DNA of 64,000 bases. Origin: Aedes albopictus (lineage: Eukaryota; Arthropoda; Insecta; Diptera; Culicidae). The stretch is taken from positions 3,759,977-3,823,976 of the forward strand of contig NC_085137.1 in NCBI RefSeq assembly GCF_035046485.1. The letters run 5' to 3'. Below are positions 57,360 through 64,000 of this stretch, in pieces. The position numbers were made by a program, and so were the translations under genes. Under the pieces are notes generated by a model. The model saw only the letters and a list, made by a program, of their open reading frames with translations. It made no database searches and was not told the DNA's origin. Position 1 is the first letter of the stretch. The number at the start of each line of letters is the position of its first letter.

Positions 57360-57435
57360 AACGCGAAGTTCTGTGTGATTTGAACCCACGTCTCCTCTCT
57401 TTGCTAGACAGGGAGCGTTAACCAACTTCACCACA
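57360..57435 (-). mobile_element. tRNA-like sequence (SINE head or tRNA pseudogene)
   Basis: On the minus strand GTGGTGAAGTTGGTTAACGC (D-arm type) and GTGGGTTCAAATCACAC (T-arm) are spaced as in a tRNA, with a partly paired CTCTGTG/CACAGAA acceptor. The anticodon arm is mismatched, so it is unlikely to be a working tRNA. Confidence 0.5.
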
Positions 57436-57439
57436 GAGC

Positions 57440-58455
57440 AGAAAACGATTCTGCGGAGCCAAAAGCCAACCTGAAACCTAGGCTCTCTCAGGCAGTCAGC
57501 AGATAAATTAACACTAAATTTGCTTTTAATTTGTTTTTAAAGTTCGTAGATCCATCTTTGATGGATATTCATTCTTACCTCAACGCCAGCGCGCGGCGCA
57601 ATCGTTTGATTCAAAGAAGCGCACCACAATCGGTGAATTTATTCGTTTCAATTACACTTTAGGCATCGCGCTAACAGACGGACGGCTGACTGGCCTGGCG
57701 CTCCTTAAGATTTCATCAACGTCGTTCCGAGAAAATTTATGCACGCATTCTCGGGTGGCTCTATTTAACGCTTAATTACGCCCGATGTGATGAGATGAAG
57801 CATGACGACGACGACTCCCGAGCGAAAATGAAATGCATACTGGCATGCAACCGACCGCTTCGAGGCCCGCAGGCGTGAGAAACGGTCATCTGTTCTGCAG
57901 TCCTCTAACTGCACCGTCAAGTGCATCAGGGCCTTGGCAAAGAAATGAATTTAAATTTGAATTGATAGAATTCGCAAGATAAGGGTTCGCTTCTTGCAAA
58001 GTGGCTAATTGATGTGTGAGTTTTCTGCACGCGGGGATCTTTGAATACTTAGGGCCAGTCAGTCGTACCCGGATGGAGTATAATTGTACGCAAATGTAAG
58101 TTCGCAGAGCTGAGGTAGTTTGCATTTGGCGTTGACGCAGCAGTATTGTTCAAATTTCAGCGTATTGGCCATTTGATATAATAAAAAATCCAAAATGGGC
58201 TACAATGTAAATTTTTCCATTCAGTGATAGAAATATGATACCTAACTCGCAATTTTATCTCAACTATTTCAAAATGATAATTCTATCTGTTAACTGCTTA
58301 CTGCATCTTTCTAAGACTGTCCCCACCGGTGGTTTCTAAACTGGCAACGCATCAGCACGTCGTTAGCAGCTTTAAATTTCGTTGTGCATTTATTGTCGCA
58401 CCGATTGTTCGTATCAACGAACATAAAATAGAGACTTACCTGAATGCCGGACAGG
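57440..58455. other. Unassigned, partly GC-richer
   Basis: 57560-57900 is GC-richer and low in repeats. No domain or splice structure was recognised. Confidence 0.4.
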
Positions 58456-58457
58456 CA

Positions 58458-58510
58458 TCAGAAGGCCGGCTCCAGAGGCACGTTATCCTCCATTTGGGAC
58501 ATTTGTGCCA
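58458..58510 (-). mobile_element. Short 3'-tail fragment of the LOA-like element
   Basis: 53 bp match 6442-6494 with about one mismatch, representing only the 3' end of the family. It fits a strongly 5'-truncated insertion. Confidence 0.8.
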
Positions 58511-59640
58511 CAATTTAGTTCTAGTATGTCAATTCATTACTGCCTCGGTAATTACTAAACGTCCTTCAGTGTATGCTGGTTAAAACGTCCTAAACCTGCA
58601 CAAATAAAGCATTTTCCCACACCGTCCAAATTTGACACGATTACCTTTATCTGTAACGCACAATCTTGCACTGCATTTGCTGGGCTATGGGATCCAATGT
58701 GCTTACACGCCTCATAAATGCACCAGCCCAGCCAGCGCAGCGTAAAACCATCGCATGCAAAGCAACACTAGCTAAGCCTCCTTCGATCCACACCGTCCGT
58801 CGGTAGTGAGCACGTTTAACCCAAATGCTTTAATTAGCTTCCTGTTTTCGGTTGGAAAATGGTTTTCAGCTGCAATATAGGTACGTGTCCTCGCCACTCA
58901 CTGACTGCTGCTGTGTTGCTGTGCTTCCAGGTTGACGTTATCGGCAGCATCATCTCTTCCTAACCAGTTACCACTGGCGTGGCGACCGACCGGTAGGTAT
59001 CCATTGTTAGCAGCAGTAAGGGGACTCGCGTGGTCCAAGTCGCCCAAGGCCCCAAGGGGTTTCTTCTTTCCACGACGGGGTCGGTGGATTAAGCAGTGCA
59101 AAGTTCCTAGTTTGCTTTGCAGGTCCAGATGTTTCGAAGGATACCTATATGAGAGCATGTAATGATCGCCTAAAAGAAGCGCGTAAAACGCACGGTTTAA
59201 TGCAGTCGTACAATATCGATTGCGAATGAAATGGAGAAACACGCGATTTTAGCTGCAGAAAGTGACAATTGTGCCGTTTATTGCATCTTGATGTTGAAAA
59301 ATCTTATTAATTGACCATTAATGCATTGCAAAGAGCGCGTAATGGATGATCATATAAAAATGAGAAGTAAGCAATTTATAGGTACTTTTCTACTCGATCA
59401 GAACCTGCTTTTTATTGCCAATGTTTTTTTTTTACATTTTCTGCATACCATAACCATATAGGCTCATTTTTCAATGATTTGTTCCTCTGTAAATGTGTAG
59501 TATACATTGAATGGTTTCGTGACAAAAAGTTATATGGTTTAACTGAATTTAAGAAATATACATACTTGATATTGTCGTCATGGAATTCCAGTTTCATTCA
59601 TTTATTTAGTTCAACATCATATTCAAGATGACACTGAGTC
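58511..59640. other. Unassigned
   Basis: The frame at 58898-59242 (minus, 114 codons) has no recognisable domain and overlaps a plus-strand frame, so no gene is called. Confidence 0.4.
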
Positions 59641-59649
59641 AATAATTTA

Positions 59650-59860
59650 CCGCCATGATACTCGAGTTGCCGATGCAGCTCTCCAACGTCGGTCACGCTC
59701 AACACTCGCCAGATCGCGTTCCACCTGGTCTGCCCATTGTACTCTCTGCGTTCCGTGCCTTCTTGTCCCAACCGGATGATTGATCGATAACAAACTTTGC
59801 AGGGTTGTTACCCGGCATTCTTGCAACATGCCCTGTCCAGCTTTGGACACTTTCAGGATG
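59650..59860 (-). pseudogene. C-terminal tail of a non-LTR retrotransposon polyprotein
   Basis: Minus-strand frames give GQGMLQECR, NHPVGTRRHGTQRVQWADQV and ERDLASVERDRRWRAASATR. The pattern of a GRRRxGxxxxxW..QV..DL.....W...A..R tail with an upstream GH-V-R-M-type block is typical of RTE- or L2-like ORF2 C termini. The RT itself is missing, so this is a 5'-truncated or decayed copy. Confidence 0.55.
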
Positions 59861-59937
59861 CTAGGTTCATCGTAGAGTTGAGCGAGCTCGTGTTCCATAA
59901 GAGAAGAGAAGGGCATCTCAGAACAAATCGACACATA

Positions 59938-60050
59938 GTTGGGCGCCAATATAACGAAAACATTGGAACCTTATAAATGCGCAAGGCCCCACGTTGGGCG
60001 CCAATGTAACGGAAACATTGGAACCTTATAAATGTGCATTTTATTTTCCG
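59938..60050 (-). repeat. LTR edge with duplicated primer-binding site
   Basis: On the minus strand 59986-60003 reads TGGCGCCCAACGTGGGGC, which is complementary to the 3' end of tRNA-Lys as in gypsy-type retroelements. The sequence just before it ends in TTACAT. A 56-bp unit containing TTGGGCGCCAATRTAACG is repeated in tandem. The LTR proper probably extends to the right (about 60005-60530, ending CGTAACA), but this is uncertain. Confidence 0.55.
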
Positions 60051-60868
60051 TATCGGGCCCCACGTCTGGGAACTTAGATACGCAAAATAAAATGGAACAT
60101 TACAAATGCACAAAACACAAACATGCAACACATAACAAAAATTGTGCCCAGTTATCTAAACAGATAACGAAGTCCAATGCCAGGATGACGAGGTTTCATA
60201 ATTATTCTTGGTCCATCAGTCATCCTAGAATTGTATTTTGTTTGGCAGTTCGCCTTTTAGTTCGCAGCATCTGTTGCGGCATTCATAGCTTGTTTTGGTC
60301 TAGGAATTTCTAATCCTAAAGGGGCATCCTGATTTGGGCAACAACACAAGACCGTCTACAATTTGATGTCCGTGTTAGGGGACGGCTTGCGTGTTTTGTG
60401 CTGGTTCGCTCCTGAAATGTTTGAAGCGCTACAAATGCACATTAAAATTTAGGGGCAAATGAACAAATCACAGTACAAAACAGAAAATTAACTGACAAAA
60501 TGTTCACAACTATTTACAAACGTAACAATGTTCCAACCACTGTTGTATTGCGTATTTACGGTTTTAAGAGATAAGAAACTATGACTTTGTCCCCGAAGTA
60601 CATAATTATTAAACACAATCGTTTTGCGAATCAGTATTTGAGTTGATGTACCAGCCTCCAAAATACTTTGCTCTCTCGTGTCATCACGGTTGAAATTTTC
60701 CGTATAAAAAGTGTGACTTCAACCGCTAGGTGTCGCGACCAACAGCATGAAATATTTATCAATTTCTGACTCCGGAGATGACCTTCTCTTCTCTGGTTCC
60801 ATCCTTCACCGCTAAACATCATCCTTAGCACGCGTCTGCGTTTCCTCCAAGACTTTCTTGTTATTACA
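60051..60868. other. Possible LTR body, then unassigned
   Basis: No gene is recognised. Short inverted words flank 60040-60090. Confidence 0.35.
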
Positions 60869-60869
60869 T

Positions 60870-61215
60870 CAGGAGTTCGTACTGGGATCCGTCCTGGGAA
60901 TTCACCATAAATTTCACCAGAATTCACCAGAAATTGCCGGAGCAATCTGTTCCAGGATTCCTTCAGGGTTTTCTTCTATCTTCCGTCTTGTAGGATCACT
61001 TCAGGGTTCTTCCCGATTTTTTTTTTCTGGATTTATCCACATAGAACACATTTATCCAGGAACTTTTTCTAGGGATCCTCTGAGAACTCGATTCAAGCTT
61101 TCCTCAAGAACTCCCTACAGGATTCTACCAGGAACTTCTGCCGGGATTTCAGCACATGCTCTCAATGCCAACCCTTCAGGAGTTTATTACGGGAATCCTT
61201 CAAGAATTTATGGAA
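60870..61215 (+). repeat. 12-bp minisatellite fragment
   Basis: Diverged ATTCACCAGAAATT, TTCCTTCAGGG and ATCCTTCAAGAATT units resemble the TTCCTCCAGG family in plus orientation. Confidence 0.6.
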
Positions 61216-61480
61216 GATTGAGCGTCCATCTGACGTGGATGATCGATTTTTGTTTCACGCATGAAGTGAATAATAGCGAGGCAGTCTGCATGAAATGATT
61301 GAAAATCTAAAGATTATGGAGAAATCCAACGATACCTTCCCAAGTACGTTTAAGCTAATCGTTGCGTTCAGTTCATGACTGTGTGGAACCTACCCTACTA
61401 ACAAAAACTTCTTCCTCACCATTATTGACCTTACTGTAGTTGGGAACTCTCGAACTGTGGACATTGAGAATGGTAACGGT
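61216..61480. other. Unassigned
   Basis: Nothing recognised. Confidence 0.4.
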
Positions 61481-61483
61481 AAG

Positions 61484-61714
61484 CTAGGGAATCGCGCTAC
61501 TTGGGCGGTGGCTTCTATATTCGTCTGTTTTCCACTATAACTCAGTCAATCTTGAACCAATTGACACAATTCTTGGAATGCGGTGAGATAGGTATAGTAT
61601 CTACCCGTGTACAAAATTTCAAGTCAATCGGTTCAAAATTGACCGAGTTACAGTGGAAAACAGACGAAAATAACAGACGAAGAAAACCACCGCCCAAGTA
61701 GCGCGATACCCTAG
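61484..61714. mobile_element. Palindromic MITE, CTAGGG..ATCGCGCTACTTGGGCGG ends
   Basis: About 75-100 bp at each end are inverted, including GCGCTACTTGGGCGGTGG and TTCGTCTGTTTTCCACT. The ends CTAGGG/CCCTAG resemble those of 44987-45141, consistent with a TA duplication. Confidence 0.8.
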
Positions 61715-62170
61715 TTCTCAAACCCTATTCATTGGTTCTTTGTGCAATTTCGATTGCTCCTGTCTGTCAATCACGGAGTAGCAACTACGAATAAAGCGGT
61801 CATCTTTGCTCATGCTCATGCTCTGCTCTGCTCCTGAAGGAATCCTTGAATTGAGTTTTCTAGGCTCAGAACATCAAAGTAAGTCACAAGAGACCAAAAC
61901 CTTCAGTTGTGTGTATGGTACTAAAGCACGTCATATGGTCTAACTCTGTATTACTCGTTGTCAATGTTCCCAAAGTATTTCTTTAAATTAAGTTTTCCAA
62001 GTTCAGAATGTACACCTCTTTTATGCATGTTATTTTTATGCACTTTTAATTTATGCTTCTTTTTTATGCCCTGCATAAAAAGAAGGAATGCTACTCAGAT
62101 CCAATATTGTGCATAAAAAAATTTAATAATTACCAAGTTATAACAATTGTAACAGCAGTCAGGGAGTGTT
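61715..62170. other. Unassigned
   Basis: AT-rich with TTTTATGC words near 62020-62100. No gene. Confidence 0.4.
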
Positions 62171-62174
62171 TATA

Positions 62175-62610
62175 GATGAGAGCAAAAGGAAGTTCAAAGC
62201 GGTTTCAGTGGGATACCAAAAGTCTCAGGGGAGTTTTCAGGGGTCTAAAGGGGTATTGGAAACCTTTTCAGACAGTTTCGGAGGATTTCCGACTGGTTTC
62301 GGAGGCATTTCAGGAAGTCTCAAAATATTTTAGGCTGCTTTCAGAAGCGTTGCAGAGGCATTTTTAGAGGTTTCGAAGGGTCTCAGGTGCTTTACATGAG
62401 GTCCGAGGGGGTTTGAGGTCCCTTTTGGAGGCAGTTTAGGAAGTTTCAGAGATTTTTTGTCGGGATTTAGAGGCGTTACGGAGGCGTTTTCGGGGGTTTT
62501 GGAGGGTCCCAGGTGCGTTACATGGGAACCAAGAGGGTTTCAGATGAATTTTGGAGGCATTTCAGGATGTTTCAGAGCATTTTCTGCGGGATTCAATGGC
62601 GTTACGGGGG
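62175..62610 (+). repeat. GTTTCAGGGG-type minisatellite, left of foldback insertion
   Basis: GTTTCAGAGG, GTTACGGAGG and CATTTCAGGA words recur at 12-15 bp. The array continues at 63706 beyond the inserted element. Confidence 0.8.
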
Positions 62611-62939
62611 TTTCAGAGGGTGTCAGGCCATTTGGCCGAACGCCATTTACCCGAATGCAATCTGGCCGAATGGGTCGCATAGCCGAATGCCATTTGGCCG
62701 AATTATGATCAAAGGATCCAGAGGAAGTTTCTGACATTCTAACTATCAATATAATCATCAGAAATATTTCCTTCTTTTAATCATAGGCTATTCTTTCTAG
62801 TTTTGAGTTTTAGGAATTAGTTGGCGTTGCCAATATTTTATCAAAGATTTTTCCTTCTTCCAATCATAGACTGTTCTTTAGAGTTATACTGATGCGAGGA
62901 AAAGTGGCATGGTCACTTAAGTTCTGCCCGTGTAGCTGC

Positions 62940-63185
62940 CGGCTTAGAATAGCACTACGGACCACCTGTTCCGGTGGTAAAAGTCCACCAAACAGGTAAC
63001 CCCAATCCAAGGTGTCAGGCGACCCGTGCTGAGGGATGAATGGTTGAGGGGGTTTAAAATATGCTCGATCTTTAACGGAGCCCGTAGCGTGGGTAGATCG
63101 CCTTTTTGGGTTGCGTTGCGGTGAAAGATCTACCAAACCGAACCCTAGTCCTAACTGCTTCCAACTAGTGGAACAGCATAACTTA
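62940..63185 (+). mobile_element. 5' leader fragment of a LOA-like element
   Basis: AGCACTACGGACCACCTGTT, the nested hairpin at 62964-62997, GGATGAATGGTTGAGGGGG and AACGGAGCC match the minus-strand leader of 6437-10125 in order. No ORF2 follows, so it is a fragment or a related family. Confidence 0.75.
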
Positions 63186-63194
63186 GTAATCAAA

Positions 63195-63352
63195 GGAAAA
63201 CTCTTTGGTCCTTATTACATTTTACACCTTGTTGAAAGTGATAGGTCTCGGTTTTAGGTGTGTCCGAGATAGACCTCGAAACAGGGACAAATGGATTGGT
63301 ATTCCCAATCTTTTATTCGGTGTTCACTAGTTTGAAACAGTAAGGACTAGGG
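63195..63352 (-). repeat. Dispersed repeat, inverse copy of 45684-45812
   Basis: Ordered matching blocks listed under 45684-45812. Confidence 0.65.
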
Positions 63353-63705
63353 TTCCGATGCATGGTCAATATCGGTATCATTTCTTGACTTTATCGTTAG
63401 GGGATCCTATTTTGACTGAAAAAGGAGCGTGTTCAAAGCGGAACCTATCAACCAGAATCCTCCCTTGCGATCAAGTTGAAAATGACTACTGTAATAAAAC
63501 CGAATACTTTATAACTTCTCAATGGTGATAAAGTAATACGACATGCACTATACAAATGACACGGGATATACCACAATAGATCAAATATTGGTCGCAGTGG
63601 TTTATGTTCCGAACAGAGAAAAAAAATAAGTTCATTAATCATTTTTCGACCAAACGGCATTCGGACAATTGGCGTACGGCCAAATGACCCGGAACCGTTT
63701 CAAAG

Positions 63706-63960
63706 GTTCTCCAGGTGCTTTACTGGGGTTCGTGGGGGTTGCAGGGAGATTTTGGATGAATTGCAGGAAGTTTCAGCATTTTTGGCGGGACTCAGGGGCG
63801 TTACGGGTGCATTTTCGGGAATTTTGGAGCCCTATCAATAAGTTCCAGAGCATTTTTGGTGGGATTCAGAGGCGTTACATGGGATTCATGTGAGTTTCCA
63901 GGGGGTTTAGGAAGCTTTTCTTGAAGTTTCAGAGGATTTTCGGAAAGCCCATCACAATAT
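63706..63960 (+). repeat. GTTTCAGGGG-type minisatellite, right of foldback insertion
   Basis: The same unit type resumes directly after the right 9-bp duplication. Confidence 0.8.
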
Positions 63961-64000
63961 CTTTTGAAACGACCCTGAAATTCCCTTTCATTTAAGAATA

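Larger units (their letters stand above)
62620..63696. mobile_element. Second foldback-type element, CATTTGGCCGAA ends
   Basis: Left-end units (CATTTGGCCGAA, CATTTACCCGAA, ATCTGGCCGAA) face inverted units at 63640-63690 (TTCGACCAAACGG, GGCCAAATGAC). The flanks are GTTTCAGAG and GTTTCAAAG, a 9-bp duplication with one mismatch. The architecture parallels 6075-11147. The interior holds LOA-like leader sequence and a dispersed repeat. Confidence 0.7.

Noticed and set aside
57360..57435. Functional tRNA gene
   Set aside because: The D- and T-arms are good, but the anticodon stem-loop does not form correctly and one acceptor pair fails. It was kept only as a tRNA-like remnant.
58898..59242. 114-codon minus-strand frame
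   Set aside because: Overlaps a 76-codon plus frame, has no domain, and its composition looks non-coding.
1..64000. A novel multi-gene accessory or defence system
   Set aside because: No cluster of host or accessory genes exists in the window. All recognisable coding capacity belongs to retrotransposons.

Overview
This window is repeat-dense, AT-rich eukaryotic DNA. It looks like intergenic or pericentromeric sequence from a mosquito genome, most likely Aedes. The evidence is the mix of elements: a LOA/I-group non-LTR retrotransposon, BEL/Pao remains, tRNA-derived SINEs, many palindromic MITEs, a small Helitron, and degenerate 12-bp minisatellites. The genus is inferred from general knowledge of these families, not from a search. 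I found no convincing host gene. Almost every open frame comes from a minisatellite or a transposable element.

Layout, left half. Positions 1-2.7 kb are a 12-bp minisatellite (consensus near TTCCTCCAGGAA) interrupted by a palindrome. Positions 6.07-11.15 kb are a foldback-type DNA element. Its ends are inverted arrays of CATTCGCCCGAA-like units, it is flanked by a 9-10 bp target duplication, and it holds an internally deleted LOA-like retrotransposon on the minus strand. A complete tRNA-derived SINE follows (11.38-11.86 kb). Next is a second, more decayed LOA copy (11.96-14.83 kb) that carries a 1.08 kb palindromic DNA element. An AT-rich element with a nested mini-Helitron comes after it (14.88-15.57 kb). 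The minisatellite returns in the opposite orientation at 15.6-18.7 kb with a SINE inside, and again at 21-22.9 kb inside a possible 4.3 kb TIR-bounded element.

Layout, middle. Positions 27.2-32.3 kb hold a 144-bp tandem repeat in two arms of opposite orientation. A 145-147 bp tandem repeat built on AAGATGGCGGC follows at 33.0-34.6 kb, inside a larger repeat unit. Positions 38-41.7 kb hold several palindromic elements, including a hairpin with two 304-bp arms and a clear MITE-in-MITE insertion.

Layout, right half. A second 12-bp-class minisatellite (GTTTCAGGGG-like) occurs at 39.2-40.0, 47.8-48.5, 55.1-55.6 and 62.2-64.0 kb. A broken BEL/Pao pol region with a probable LTR start lies at 48.7-52.0 kb and is interrupted by MITEs. 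Smaller retroelement traces (non-LTR tail, LTR primer-binding site, LOA 3' tail) and a second foldback element (62.62-63.70 kb) complete the window.

No accessory pathway or operon is present. The points of most interest are structural: covarying hairpins in the LOA 5' leader, unusually long direct repeats around the LOA insertion, the two foldback elements with matching 9-bp-type duplications, datable nesting series, and the mirror-image 144-bp satellite. Coordinates of degenerate repeats are approximate.
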